64,000 bases of DNA from Caenorhabditis remanei (GCF_010183535.1 NC_071329.1:19730879-19794878), one strand, 5' to 3'. Counted from the first letter of the stretch, positions 1 to 13,005 are shown. Numbers and translations are program-made. The notes: generated by a model from the letters alone, not told the origin.

Positions 1-1472
1 TGGAACCCTGAGAAACGAAAAAAAAACAAGAAAACAACTCCCCAAAAGTCTGGAAGATTCTGGAAAAGCCACCCATACGAATGAAATGAACATGATATGA
101 TTTCTAAAGAACACAAGGACAAGTGGGCGGAGTCATCCTGCAAAACCCACGTTGTCTTTTCCCCTTTTTCTCTGGAATCTCTTTCATATGATTTTTGAAA
201 ATCGCCCTGTGAAGAGAGAGAAGGAGACATTGAGAAAAGAGAGCAGTAGGGGTGTTTTATGCAAAAATTTAAGAATTTTCGAGAACAAAGACAGATTTTC
301 TCTATAAATGGACATTTCATGAAATTTTTTATGAAATACAAGAAGAAGCAAGGTATTACTTGAAGCTGCATGACTAGAAAAAGAAGGAATTCTCGGGAGT
401 TTTGTTTTCCTCAGATTCCGATAAAAGAGCATACTAAAATTTTTGTTTTTCGAATCGGACATATTCTTATTTCAATAACACTTGAAATTCATCCCTTTTT
501 TTAAATTATCATAACACCTCTTTCCCCCATTTTTCTCAATTCTCGGGAATTCTCCATCCCAATTTACTCTGCACTCTCTTCATCTCTCTCCCTTCATTTG
601 AATTTTCGAAAGTCGCGTCTCTCTTCCTGAGAGACCCAGAGCGTCTAGAGACCACACGATTCTTGGAGAGCACCCAGACATTGCTCTGATGTCACAAAAA
701 GTGAGAAGAGAGGCAATCTTTGAAAGTGAGCGGTGTGTGAAGAGGGTGGGAGACTTAGAGAGATGAGAGAGTATAGTTAGAGTAAAGAGAGTCTTGTTTA
801 CACTTTTTGGAATGAAGAGAAAGGGGGAATTTTTGATAGCCGGAGGGGAAAAAGAACAAATGGATATGATGAAAGTGTCAGGAAGGAAAAGGATAGACCT
901 TTGAACTCTTGAAATGGGGGGAAGAAATGGACATCGGGAAAATCTTAAAATGCAACTGTAGGTTTATAATTTTCATGTTTTCAAGTTACGTTGACTTTTT
1001 ATGTTATTCTTTGAATATTTGTATAATTTACAGTTTTTCAATGATTTTCGAACGTTTTCAACAAATTTGTCAGTTCTATGCTTATTCCACGATGTTCTTC
1101 AACAACTTTTTCCCTTTTCAATAATAATTTTCATACCGGAAACAAAAATTCAGACTATCAATAATCACTTTGATAGCAAATAAACATTAACTGATCTCAG
1201 TTTTATTGTCGGCGTTTTCAAAGCTGACATCAAATCAGAAATCAAAAGATGATGAACACCTTTTAATAAAATGAAAAATACATTGACATTCAAAAATTCG
1301 CAATCTTCTTTCATCCTGAAAGCGCCAAAGACCAGATAATATGTAAGCTGAAAGCGGAATTATATATAAGTTTCAAAGCATTTTAAAGATACTATGTTGT
1401 ATATTAGTGGGAGTCCCAGAAGATATTTTACATAAACATAGCTGTATACCTTTAACCTTGCATAATATTGTA
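1..1472. other. Intergenic, no gene supported
   Basis: No convincing spliced gene was found. Positions 540-800 are rich in GAGA/CTCT tracts, a composition often seen in worm promoter regions. The small open frames here lack splice partners and recognisable domains. Confidence 0.5.
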
Positions 1473-1922
1473 CAGTACCGGTCAAAAGGTTGTAAACTTT
1501 CGCCGTTTTCAGTTGAAATGATCTAACTATGAGAGTGTGTCATGGTAATGCTAATTGTCCCATCAAGTAGATTGTTAATGAATTATACATATCACAAGTA
1601 GAGCTCCGTTTTTGTAGTCGACAATTTTTTGTACAAAAACTCCCTAGAGAGTTATAGTCATTTTAGGACGACAGCTCAAAAATCGCACTATTTTACACTG
1701 GAATTTGTCGATTTGAGGGAGAAATTACTTTGTCGATATGTCACTTGCTAGAGAGTGTCCGCACAAAAAAGTTGTCAACTACAAAAACGGAGCTCTACTT
1801 GTGATCTGTATAATTTATTAAAAATATATTTGATGGGATAATCAGAATTACCATGACGCACTCTCAAAGTTGGTCATTTTCCGCTGAAAATAGCCAAAGT
1901 TACCACCTTTGGACCGGTACTG
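1473..1922. mobile_element. Palindromic MITE-like element, CAGTACCGG family, complete copy
   Basis: The element starts CAGTACCGGTCAAAAGG and ends with the near reverse complement ...GGACCGGTACTG, with TA on both sides. The two halves are roughly inverted copies of each other: tttttgtagtcgacaa in the left half pairs with ttgtcaactacaaaaa in the right. TA flanks and terminal inverted repeats suggest a non-autonomous Tc1/mariner-type element. The same sequence recurs near 17978, 32964, 34524, 39630, 46621 and 57041. It lies about 170 bp past the stop of the neighbouring minus-strand gene. Confidence 0.8.
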
Positions 1923-2096
1923 TAATATCTTGGAAATTTCTCTAATAAGAATCTATTTGAAGAATTTCAGCGTCATTTTTAAAAGTTTTTTATCGCAATA
2001 TACATTTAGAAAATCAGTGGGTACATGTAAGTAGGAAAATATTAAAATAATGTCAATAAAACAAAAAAACGTTACAGAAAACACCAGAAAACGGAT

Positions 2097-3753
2097 TCAA
2101 GTCATTTTCACTGTTGATTCTCCACTCCAGATGGGAGGTGCTGCAATAGCTAGAGTGTCGGCGTTACCAAGTGAATTTCTTTGGAGTTGTGCTCCCACAT
2201 AATCAATAGGTTCGATTTGGAACTGAAAACTATATTTTAAATTATTTTATGATTTAAAACTGGTCTGACCTTTGAAATTCCGTCGTGCATTTCTGTTAAC
2301 GTATTTCTCATAATATCCAAACTGCTCTCCGCAATTAAAAAACAAGGCAGTGCAAAATCATCGACAGGATTCGAATTGTTTGCTGGCTGAATTCAAAAAA
2401 ACAATTAAGTGAAACTACTATTAACCCTCACTAATGCATTTTCCTGTATTTCAAACTTCTTCTGGTACAAATTAATATCCGCATACAGTGCATCTATAGC
2501 TTTTTGCATCGTATCTCTGGCGTCTTTGGCCTCTTGCAATGGAACTTCTAATTCTGATCCATCTGGTAAATTGAAGTCACTAAGCAAGCAGGAGAAGTGC
2601 AACCATGACCTTTTTATGAAATCCAATTGAGGAGGAGATGTCTAAAAGACTATTATTGTACAAACTGCTTTAAAAACTGTTGAAATGTTAAATCAATAAA
2701 ATTTTTGATTACAAAAACACTTACCAGCTTTTCTTTGTTTTTCATCTCTTTCATAGTTATCTCGATTGCTTTTTCTTCATTGTGGAATACATTCCGCTTG
2801 AAACTTTTGAAATTAGTGATTAGTTGATCACGGCTCTTTTTTAAATGTTCACTTTTGTTATTTTCTGTCATAGCGAGTAGTAATACAGCACCAAGTTTTA
2901 CTGAAATTAGGATAATGATCATCAACGACTACTAGAAATAAAATGTTTGATTATTTTAAAAGATTATTGTAAAATAATACCAAATTATCAACATTAAGAA
3001 AAACTTACAATGCTGCCCTTCCACCGATTTCATTTTTTCTAATTTTTGCATAGAGATTTCGGCTTGTCTCCTATTCATAACCTCAATTTCTTTTAGTATC
3101 TCAATCTGGAACTCCTGTACTGCTTGATCAGATTCCTGAATTTTCTCTTGATGTCTCTTCCTCATTTCCTCTTGCTTCTCTTTCGACTCCATCTCCAGCT
3201 TCAAATTTGCCTTAGAGGCCTCTTTAATCAGTGTCTTTATTTTTTCTCGTTCTGAAAAATTAAATGCTTTGAACGAAAGTTCACAGAAAGTTTTGATTAC
3301 CAGCATTTTGCAGAATTACGTCTTGTTCCAGTTTTGCCATTTCTTGTGCGCATTCTCTCATTTTCTCCTGCGTTTTTTTATTCAATTCGCTCACTGCTTC
3401 AGATATTTTTTGCTTTCCTTCCTTCAAGAGTTGCTGTTTCAATTTCTCTTGTTCTTCTCGATTTTTGTTTTTCTGAGCCTCCAAGTCAGCGACTTTGCTG
3501 CGAATCTCTTCCAGACACTTTTCCTTTTCCTGCTCCCGGAGATGATGCGTTCTTTGGCGTTCTTCGTCTATTCTCTGTTGATGCTCCTGCAGATAACAAA
3601 AATCAATAAAATACAAATACAACAAATGCAACTCACCAACTCAATTCTCAGTTTTTCATCGTGCTCCGCCTTAGCAATCTTTGTTAGTGCAGTTGTCAAA
3701 TCATCTATACTTCCTTCTTTCAGCCTTGCCACTTTTGATTTCTTTGCTCCCAT
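2097..3753 (-). CDS. Type IIa coiled-coil protein, putative N-myristoylated, 424 aa
   Basis: Exons (minus): 3637-3753, 3301-3586, 3009-3251, 2725-2900, 2432-2641, 2270-2386, 2097-2222. All junctions are GT-AG and in frame. I do not recognise the family. The start MGAKKSK has Gly2, Ser6 and basic residues, which fits N-myristoylation. Residues about 30-215 are charged heptad-like coiled coil; the rest is a helical C-terminal region. Exons 2 and 3 are 286 and 243 nt, identical in length to those of the paralogue at 21650-23200. The stop of the upstream type IIb gene lies 191 bp before this start on the same strand, so the two may be co-transcribed. The last exon lacks the IP-SR motif seen in other IIa/III members. 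Confidence 0.85.
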
Positions 3754-3944
3754 TTCTTAAGTTTCAGAAGTAATATATTTTAAACGAACAAAACAAATAA
3801 CAGAGAAGTAAACATTGGTTTGAACCAAAGATTGTAGAAGAGATAACAAACATTTTTTCAAAAAAACTATTTTTTTTAAATCATCAGTAATTTGAAAACT
3901 TTATCAAATACGCTCCATTGAGTGTTTGTTTTTTTAATCTGTAT

Positions 3945-5920
3945 TTACTCTATTGCTTCAATTCTGATTGTTTCAATTGCTTGCGAGCTAGAAGTCTCGA
4001 AAATGCGAAGAATCTGTTGATCGTGCCTTTCCAGTGAATTAATATCATCGATCTGGAAGTTCTCTAGGGTTTTGTGGTTAAAGGAGATGAGAACTTTAAG
4101 AAAAGTGAATCAAAATGCTATAAGAGCCAAAGTTATGACCGAACGCGCATGGGTACTAAACCGAACCGACTGCACCACCTGGCCGAGGGGGGTCTAAAGG
4201 GGTCGCTCACCCGTGATAAATGTGAAAAATGTTAGCGGGTTCTTTCTTGATTACACTTTTATTCACACTTTTTTACGTTCTCACCTCCCTAAAGCAGTCC
4301 GACTTACCGTGTCTGCAAAACCAGTAATCAACTTTTTCAGGTTAGTCGCTTTTGATATGAAATTCATTTGATTCGCCTGAAATTGATTGCTACAGGTCAA
4401 ATTAGGACATTTATCTGCAGCTAGAGTCTACAAAATTCAACACACTCTCAAACTCACATTCAAAAAACCTTGAATTTCAGCAGTACAAAAAGTAATACTC
4501 CTTATACTTTTTTTGAGCTGCCTTAATGTATTTTTCAACTGATTTACTTCTTCGCTATTTTGCCCAATTTTTGGCAAGATTTGTTCTATCTCTTGAATAT
4601 CTGTGGACATGTCCCTGAACCGTAGATGCAGTCCATTCAGATTACTGATCAAGTGAGTCCTTTGGATATTCTCTAATGTTGAAGACTCGTCAATTGGTAA
4701 TACCGATACAATCAACTCATTAAAAAATGAGCTAATATCAGTACTCAAATTTTGCATCTCTGATATTTTTGAATTGATTTGTATAATCTCTCCGTTTCTC
4801 ATGTTTAGGATAGCTGCACTCATTCTGCATTTTTCATTGTTGATTTCCATTAGATGGATGGCACGTTGCTGTTTGAGGTCCTGAACTTTATACTTAAAAA
4901 TTAATTGATTGGTAATCAACCTCTTCATTATGTCTTATTGCCAGCTGATGTTTCTCTTCCATAGCTTCTTTCTTTTTGTCCATATTCTGTTTTTCAACAT
5001 TTTGAAATTCAACCGTATATTCTTCATCTTTTGCTGCTTCTTCTTGAACGAGTTTAATTTGCAACTCTTTAGTTTTTTGACACTCGGAGATTTCTGTTTC
5101 ATCTACATTTCTGCATAGTTCCTTTAGAATTTGTTGGTTTTGAACATGGCTCTGTAATAGAGTCCGAAGTATGCATGCTTAGTGATGTACAAAAAAACAG
5201 CCACGTAACGTACTAGAGGTTGTTAGACGTACTGTCAATACTTGCGATATGTACTGATCAACGTATCGCACGTACTGTAAAGATAAAAGTTGCAGCTTTG
5301 AGCTGGAAAATATTATTTCAGATCTCGCAACTAGAATATGTGATTTGAAATTTTTCTACAGATTATTACAATCACTTACATGCTCTGCTTCCTGAGCTTT
5401 CCTCTTCCACTCCATTCGCTCCGTCAATTTTTCTTTTTCCAATATTGTTAATTTTTGATTAATTTCATTTTCAGCTTTCTTTTCGAGTTGTACAATTTGT
5501 TCACTTGTTTTCATAGCTTCATTCAATATTTGAGAATCCAAATCTGAAAGAAAATAAGAGATTTTAATTCGAAATATATCAAAATATCACAAATAAATGT
5601 TTGTCATATTTTATCAATGAATGAATAAGTAAATGAATACTCCAAGATTTTAACCTGAACTGACCATTTATTTCCTGCCTTGCAGACTCTCTGATATTTT
5701 TCAATTCTACATTCCTTTGATCAGCAATTGCACGAATTGCAGCTGCAGATTCAGTGGAGACATCACTCTCGTATTTACTGTAAAATTCAGATTAGTTGTA
5801 TAGTGAAAATGAAACATACAGCAAATTCCTCTCTTTTTCATTTTCAGCCATTCTAAGATTGTGTTCTTGTCGTCTTGCCAAATCACGTCTCACACCATTC
5901 TCAGTTTTGAATAGTAACAT
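3945..5920 (-). CDS. Type IIb coiled-coil protein, 419 aa
   Basis: Exons: 5820-5920, 5665-5777, 5380-5543, 4921-5151, 4458-4880, 4308-4427, 3945-4052. A GTTTTCAG acceptor sits seven bases before the ATG and probably receives a spliced leader. Residues about 1-200 are strongly charged coiled coil; the C-terminal half is helical with weaker heptads. Exons 2-4 are 113, 164 and 231 nt, exactly as in the paralogues at 13006 and 23361. Intron 4 is only 40 nt. There is no Gly2, unlike the paralogue at 23361. It is the likely first gene of a pair with the type IIa gene downstream, and it shares a 320 bp divergent upstream region with the type I gene at 6241. Function unknown. Confidence 0.85.
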
Positions 5921-6240
5921 GATGAACCTGAAAACTCTATGTACATTCAGCAAAAAAGGGTCAAGTGCTGAAAAAAGCAAAAATAATCGGCAATTGAGTT
6001 TGGTATTTATACTATTCATCCATTGACTCATTCATATTGCTAACTCTTAAAAAATGGGCGGAGATTTACACTTCTTATCGTGCGTTTCAAAGCTTCAAAA
6101 CAGTTAAGAGTGAGCAAACTCACTGCGATTTTGAAACATTGTTGACGAGTATGTGAGAATTTTTCCTGCTGATAAGTGTCCATTTTACTTGTTTAGAATT
6201 TTTCAATTTTTCACAGATTCAAAAGTTTCAGATCCTTGAA
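5921..6240. promoter_or_regulatory. Divergent intergenic region between type IIb and type I genes
   Basis: The two flanking genes read away from this 320 bp segment, and each has a TTTCAG acceptor close to its ATG (one at the left edge, one at 6230). It should hold promoters for both transcripts. An aagagtgagcaaa motif near 6108 recurs near 6857 and 8317; its meaning is unknown. Confidence 0.5.
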
Positions 6241-8168
6241 ATGTTTAGTTGGCTTTCATCGAAGAGCTCATCATCAGGACCACCTGCCACCAATGACATG
6301 AAAAAGGTTGACCAGTTAGTGAGAAAAATTGAGATGTACTTCGACCGTCAACATGATAGACTCACGGTGGGAATTTATTTTGTTTTCTCAATAGAGTTTA
6401 TCATTTGAGCGTAATGATTTCAGTATCCGACGGATCGAGAACTCACCAACAGAAAGCAATACCTCACTGACAGAATATCAACTTTGGATTGGAAGCAGGT
6501 AGAAATAGTGCAGGACTTGATTTTCATACTGGATAGCAAAGAAACAAGATATGCATCGATGCCGATTCAAAAAAGTCAGGCGTTTGAGTGGAGTAACAAG
6601 TGAATGAATTCATTTTTCCAGAAACCTTCAAAAAACCAAGTTATTCCAACTGTAATGATGAAGATGTTCTTTACAGTGACGTAAAAAAAAATTTCGCAAG
6701 ACCATCACCAACAAAGTTATCGAGTAAGTGTCTGATGTTGAAAACAGCAAAATTAAAGCTTTTTAACAAACAAAATGCCATATGCGTCATTTTAAACCGA
6801 CTGATAAGAACTGAGCGTTCGGTTATGATGTTCTCACAATAAAACATAAATTTAAAAGTGAGCAAGAAAAATTATAACACCAGTTTTTTTTTCAGCTTTA
6901 CCATTTGGATACACTTCTCCTCTCTACAACTCCAACTTTTCATCTCAGAACACCAACTCTGTAAGGATAAAGACAATTAATTGTTTGATTTTTTTTGTTA
7001 CAGAAATATGTGCCAACCGTGGGATGCTATAATTCCTCAATACCAAAAAGAGCATCTTCTCCAATTTCAGACGACTCACGTAAGTTATTTATTTCGTGGT
7101 TGAATTATTAGAATTGTTTCAGCACTATTCTCATTTGATCTACCTTTAAAACCGTCCAATGAGTTGGCAGAATTTAACCAAAAAGAAAATATACTGAGAA
7201 AATATGACCATGAACATTCCCAAAAACAGTTCGAACAAGAACTGAAAAGTTTGGAGCTAAAAAGCAGAGAGAACAAATTGGAAATGGATAAAAATGCGGA
7301 AGAACGAGAAAAACTTGAGATCTCAGAATTCAATGAAAAACGAAATAAGCAAAAAGAAGAGCATGAAAAAGAGATCAAAAAGCGAAAACGGGAAATGGAA
7401 AATTTTCAGGTTCTTTTACTGAAAGACTTGAAAAAAAAACATATCGTATTAATTCCAGAGAGAAACAAAACGGCTCCAAGATGAATACAAAAGTGAATGG
7501 AGAGCAAATACATCAGTGTTCATAGACTGTGTTTTAATGAAACAAAAGTTTGAGGAAAAAGAAGAAGAGTGGGCGATTTGGTTAAAGACTTTGAGGAAAG
7601 CTGTGGATAATTCAAGGTTGCGATTCGCCATATTTGAATCCAACATTGAAATTTTGGATACGGGCGTTGAAGATTATGATGGTCTTTTAATTGTGAGTGA
7701 AAAACTGAGCGATAACTACTAAAATATAAACTTGTTATATAATTCTCTTTTTTAGAACGAGCTCAACTATCTTTATAGCTCAACTTTATCCGTCTACGAT
7801 GTAGCTTATGATCATTGGGCAACTGTCAAACAGCTATTTAACCGATTTCCAGAAAAAGTTTTTCTTGGAATACTTTGTAATAATCTTGTGGATACTTGTA
7901 ACCGGATATACACGGTTTTAATTCAAATTGACAATTACAAGGTTTGAAAATTGTTTTTATCTAACTTCAATTATATAACTTTCAGATCAACAAAGCTTCA
8001 CTCTACCACGTTCAACAAGCATTCATTAGTTTGAATAATATGGAGATACCAAATACAACCCAATTGAGAGAGCAAGCTCAGAGAGAAAACTCGTACTCCC
8101 TGAAAACCGGCAAAGATCCCCTTGTCTATGAAAGAAAATCCACTGTAAAAATTGAAGAAATGAGTTAA
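6241..8168 (+). CDS. Type I coiled-coil protein, 469 aa
   Basis: Exons: 6241-6366, 6424-6574, 6622-6723, 6896-6960, 7004-7079, 7123-7409, 7459-7692, 7756-7941, 7986-8168. A TTTCAG acceptor ends at 6230, just before the ATG. An N-terminal helical module (residues about 45-95) is followed by a low-complexity linker, a charged coiled coil in the 287-nt exon, then a conserved RETKRL...EW start of the next exon and two C-terminal helical exons. Exon lengths 287, 234, 186 and 183 recur in other type I genes. An AATAAA signal lies near 8285. A type IV gene follows on the same strand 497 bp later. Not a recognised family; a structural or scaffold role is an inference from the coiled coil only. Confidence 0.85.
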
Positions 8169-8665
8169 ACTATTTCTATATTTTGTTCGTGAACACTTTT
8201 TGATTGTTTTTTTTACACAAGAGCAGTTCCTAAGATATTGTCAAACTGCTCTTATCAGTACTCTTGTGTGTATTTTTGAAGATCAATAAATAAAGCACAT
8301 AAATTGCATTTAAAATTAAGAGTGAGCAAAAGAAAAAATAACTAACAATTTTATTTAGAAATTCATACGGAAAGGCCTGATTGGGACACACAAATCTATC
8401 GGAATTTTTTGTGTTTTGAGATTTTGGGTTAAAAAAGTTAGTTTAACATATACAAATTTAAAAAAAGTAAAAACACCGATATTAGAATTTGATCAACTGT
8501 CACGAAGCTGTAGTACTGTAGGAGTACGGTATATAAAATGTCTTCATATGGTCTAGCGTGTTGCTCCTCTTTCACCCCTCTCTCTCAAAAATTGATAAGA
8601 AATATTTTCGGCAGTTTCAACAATTTTTCTTTTTCTTGCTTTTTTATTTCAATTTAAACTTCAAA

Positions 8666-9551
8666 ATGTGGTCGTTGGAAAATGTCATAGGATCAAAGAC
8701 CCAGGATTACGAATTGGAAAAGTCAAAATTTGAACTTGAAAGGAGCCTGCATGAAACTTTCAAAATGTTGATTATTGAAGAATTGGAAATGGAGAAAAAA
8801 GAGAAAGTAAGTTCCTTATAGCAAAGAATAATAATTCTATACTTCCCTTTTAAGATAAATTCTCAAAAAAGTAACTTTGAAGCTCTGAAGACTGAAGCAT
8901 GCCGTAATACTATTTCACTGCTGAAACTTCGTGACGACTACGTTCACATCCTACATTTGAACAATTCAATTGAGTACTTAAAAGAATTGCATTTAGAGGC
9001 GATCCAAATTTTTAATCGATCTATCCAATACTTGGGATCAAAAAGAAAGGAAAGTAATCTAACCGTTTTAAGAAGTTACCTTGAAGAATTGGAACTATTG
9101 ATGAGAACAATAAAATGGCAAGTCCAAGAAATCGAGAGAAACGGTAAAAATGTGAGAAGTTTCCATGGAGTTGGAAAATTGCAGAGAAGCTCTGATTATG
9201 TAGAGAAATGGATTTGTGTATTTCTGTTGCAGATTAAAGTGAGTACTTTTCTGAAAGTTTGGAAATTTGAACAACTGTTATGTTCTGTTTTTTTAACTGT
9301 TTAATATAAATTGCTACTGTAAAAAAAACTACAATAATTATAATTTCCAGAGAAACCGCATAACCTGGAACTTTGAAAAAGTGGACAAGTTTACAGAGGA
9401 AATGAAAGTTTTCTGCAGAAATGTAAGAACACAAGTTGGCAGTGAAATAATCGTTTTTATGTTTTAGATTTATCAAGTGCAATTTGTCACATTGAACTAC
9501 AAAAGAGTACGTGAACAGTTCATAGGAAGACAAGAGATAACAAGATTATAA
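8666..9551 (+). CDS. Type IV small coiled-coil protein, 226 aa
   Basis: Exons: 8666-8806, 8855-9238, 9351-9422, 9468-9551. The second exon uses a TTTTAAG acceptor, less usual than TTTCAG. After a short charged N-terminus, the 384-nt exon and the 72-nt exon match in phase, order and approximate size the C-terminal exons of type IIb genes (393/72 nt at 13006; 405/72 nt at 23361). The protein therefore looks like a IIb C-terminal half with its own N-terminus. It lies downstream of the type I gene on the same strand, and its stop is only 45 bp from the stop of the opposing type III gene. Function unknown. Confidence 0.8.
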
Positions 9552-9596
9552 TACTTTTCGATTGTTAAATTTATTTTATACTATATCTGCCAGTGA

Positions 9597-10512
9597 TTAG
9601 ACCACTAAAGATTGATAATATGTAGCTATTGTATCATCGAATCGTCTGGACATAGGAATGTAGAGCTGAAATAAAGTTTCTTTAATTTTAAAAATTTGTT
9701 CAGCAAGATGAAAACTTACAAATTTAACCAACTCCTCCAAATGGGACACCAAACTCTTGATGTGAATGTATTTAACTTCCAAATCGTTCTTTCTTCTCAA
9801 AATGTTCGCATTGAACCCAAAAACTTGGTTCCAAATTTTTCTCGAATTCTTTCTATGAATTTCAAACTCAATAATAAATTGCTGAATGCTGGACTGAATC
9901 TCATTGGATTTTTCAATTATTCTTTTTTGGAGCATTTGGTAGTCGAAAAATAAATCTTCGTGAATAATGATTTGTAGATTTTGGGCAGAGTTGGAGAAGT
10001 TCTGCAGGGCACTGACGGCATCAAGAAGTTGTGTTGGTGGGGGCTGCAAAAATTGAGTAACAATTAATAAAGGAAAAACAGAAAGACAGACAACGAACAT
10101 AACGCCAACATTTAAAAAATTTTAACCAACCAATTTCAAATTACCGTACGTTCCATCCTGCAATAATTTGTTATCGACGAAATGCTTTTGAAACTTTTGA
10201 AACTGTCTGGCAAGGCGAAGACAAGCTATACGAAACTCATCGAATGTCAATTCTCCACTCCAACGTTTCATTATTTTGTATAAATTGGTCACTGGAAAAT
10301 AAACTCTGATCAAGTTTTTCTAGGCTTAGTAACTCACAGTTCATGTGACGAAAATCGAATTTTTCCTCTAGAATTTTGATTTCCAAATAATTGTAGTCTT
10401 TCAGAATTCCAGACCTCGTTTTCTCACTTTCCAGCATAATTTTGCCATTGTCTACTTGCAAATTCCATAGTTTTTGTTGATAAACTGCAGCGATTTGTTC
10501 TTCTGATGCCAT
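9597..10512 (-). CDS. Type III small coiled-coil protein, 242 aa
   Basis: Exons: 10338-10512, 10131-10291, 9720-10043, 9597-9665. A CTCTAG acceptor lies one base before the ATG. The first two exons form a helical region with a conserved FDEFR...L.RQF.KF motif also present at 18769-19967. The last exon starts LYIPMSRRFDD, the IP-SR motif shared with LDIPRSRAVDD in the type IIa protein at 21650. The exon 2/3 donor was placed by homology: the first GTAATT would break the frame, while the downstream GTTGGT keeps it. It sits 369 bp downstream of the type I gene at 10882-12602 on the same strand. Function unknown. Confidence 0.8.
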
Positions 10513-10881
10513 CCTAGAGATATATCAGCATCAAAAATTGACGATTTTGACGTGTTTAGGTTTTTTGTAATTAGCAATAAAAACTGACAAACCCCCTGTT
10601 GGATGTTGTTTAATTTGACTGATAAAAAATGTGACCAGAGAGAAAGGAAGTAAAATAGTTCTATGCTCCATATTCATTCTGATAAGGAATATTACACTAT
10701 TCTATGGTCTTACAGAATTGTAAACAATGAAAACTTTCTCATTGTCGTTTTTACTCTCCGCGTTCTTATCTGTATAATTTTATGACTCTGTTGGTTTCTA
10801 CTCGACGATGAAATTGAAACGTACACCAATTGACAGAATTGTGATTAAACTGATGTTTATGTAATATAAAACGAAGAAAAA

Positions 10882-12602
10882 TTAAAGTTCCTCTATTTGC
10901 ACAACAGACGCATCGCTTCGATAGACTGCTGGCTTCCCAATGTTACAGTAATCGTCCCATTCTGCTTCCAAAGATTCATTCTTGAGTTGCCATGTAGAAG
11001 GAATATTGAATACGTGCAATTGACCGAAGGATTCACGAATATGTTGGAGTGTGACTGGAGTGTTCTGTAAACAAAAACAAAAGCAAAATTATAGTGCAAT
11101 AAAAACTCACATGAAATTCATCGATGCTCCTCATTACATCACATAATTTATCACAAACCGTGACTAGATATTTTTGAAGAATAAAAAGGAAAATTCGAGT
11201 TGGAAACTTCTCACATAAAGTTCTCACGTCTAACCATGCTTCATATACACGGTCGTAAGCGTTGTACGTCAAATTATGAAGTATGGGTAGTTGCTCCTAA
11301 ATATTATTAACATAAGCTTCAGGCGGAATCAGCAGTTTTACCATCAAAATTTCCGTTTCCTCGACTATCATCATTTCATATTTTTTGAAGGAAATTAAGG
11401 TTTCGAATTGGGAGAATCGGGTTTTCGCAGTGGATATTTCATCTTTCATATCTTCTAGCCATGCTGACCATGAGTCTTCCTCTTTTACAAAATGATGCTT
11501 CAAGTGGACACATTGTATGAATGCTGCTGTAGTGGCTTCCCATTCACTTATACGCTCTTGTCGAAGTCTTTCGGTTTCCTTCTGTAAGTTTGAGTTTTTA
11601 ATGTTTCCGAAGGATTCCATATAAAAAAGTTTACCTCATATTCCGCTCTATCTCTTTTTCCATCTAGGTTTTTCTGGCGAGTTTCTTCTGAAATTTTGCT
11701 CAACTTTTGCTTGAATTCCAGATTATTTTTTCTAAGGTTTTCTTCCTGCTCATTAGCCTTCTGAATTTCCAGTTTGATACCATTCAACAACGAATTTCCC
11801 AATTTCTCGTTAAACTGTTCTTGGCTCAATTCTGGAGCAAAATCTTCTGGGTCGTAGCCATGGTTCTCCCTTTCCCACTCTGTATCATCATTTGATTCTT
11901 GTGTGTTCCAGTTTGGAGTAGACGGAGAAGATAGAGGAGAGTCTGAACTTTGCCACTTTTTGGTCGGCACTATCTTCTCTAGCCCATCTCGAATGTTTCT
12001 CATTCTTTTGTCGTAATCTGCATGGATGTTTGACAAGTTCTAAGAACAAGATAAACAACAGCCACGAAATTGAAATTCAACTAACTGTTTGAAAATTTCT
12101 GGTTGTTGCATTTGAACAAGATGGACTAGTTGTATTCGAAAATTCTTGCGTGGCAGGTTCTGCAAAAAAAAAGCACATTCATGTTTTTGACTGGTTTTAA
12201 TAATAATTACCTTCCCATATGATGCGTGTATGAAGCGGTTCTTGTATTACTGAAAATAGGGAAACGTATTCAAGTGAAAGAAAAGATAAAGAGCAATACC
12301 ATCATTTTTGAATTCAGTGGTTGAGTTCCTGATCAAATCCACAGCTCTGATCATTAATTCAAGTTGAATAACATCAACGTCATTAAGTTTTTCAGACAAG
12401 CTCTCTCTTAACTTATTAATGTTTCCTGACTCAAGACATTTCTAAAAAAATTAAATATTAGAAATCGATTTCTTAGAAACATTACCCGTAGCGGACCATT
12501 CGGTTCTTTTTTCAACGTTATTATTGCCTCTTGCAGTTCCGCGAACCCTTTTTTCAACTTTTTCTCCCATTTTGGCACAGTTCTCAGCGAGAACCAACAC
12601 AT
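10882..12602 (-). CDS. Type I coiled-coil protein, 461 aa
   Basis: Exons: 12486-12602, 12300-12441, 12211-12249, 12086-12159, 11635-12039, 11342-11581, 11111-11296, 10882-11064. A CTTCAG acceptor precedes the ATG by three bases. The N-terminal helical module spans roughly residues 10-85. A serine/proline/acid linker (about 140-190) leads into a coiled coil and the conserved KETERLRQERISEWEA exon. The last two exons are 186 and 183 nt, exactly as in the type I gene at 6241. The linker is longer here than in its paralogues. A type III gene follows on the same strand, and a type IIb gene diverges upstream. Not a recognised family. Confidence 0.85.
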
Positions 12603-13005
12603 TATCTGAAGTTCTCAAAATATAGAATTAGCGGTGATTGTTTGTTGGAAAATATTTAAGAGTGAGGAAGAAAAGCGGAAGTTTTTAAAATATTTACGCA
12701 ACATTTCTACGGGGATCAGAGTTTCCGAAAACGTTTACTGATTAGAAATTTTCACTTAGGAATTTTTTCATTGTTTACTATGTCTTTCAGATTGCTTCAC
12801 CTTATCAATTCTTTCCGAGAACCTTTAAAACCACCCCTTATCTTGGTTTGACCAGTATATTTCTTGTCAATTAACCACTGAATTTTGTTTTTTTGTCCGT
12901 TTTCAAAGAGTAACATTGAATAAATACTGTTTTAATGTTCAATCCAAAATCTCTCTATAAAGTTTTTTTTAGGAAAAAAACCAAAAAAAACGGATGATTT
13001 TCAGA
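12603..13005. promoter_or_regulatory. Divergent intergenic region between type I and type IIb genes
   Basis: This 403 bp AT-rich segment separates two coiled-coil genes that read outward. Both edges carry spliced-leader-like acceptors (CTTCAG on the left gene, GATTTTCAG on the right). No specific factor site was recognised. Confidence 0.45.

Noticed and set aside
184..462. 92-codon minus-strand frame near the left edge
   Set aside because: No splice partner, no recognisable motif, and composition fits random AT-rich sequence.
3269..3760. 163-codon plus-strand frame opposite the type IIa gene
   Set aside because: It is the antisense shadow of a coiled-coil exon; its hydrophobic Phe/Leu-rich translation is what antisense Glu/Lys codons give.
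10145..10150. First GTAATT as donor of exon 2 in the type III gene at 9597
   Set aside because: It breaks the frame to exon 3. The downstream GTTGGT keeps it and aligns with the paralogue at 18769.
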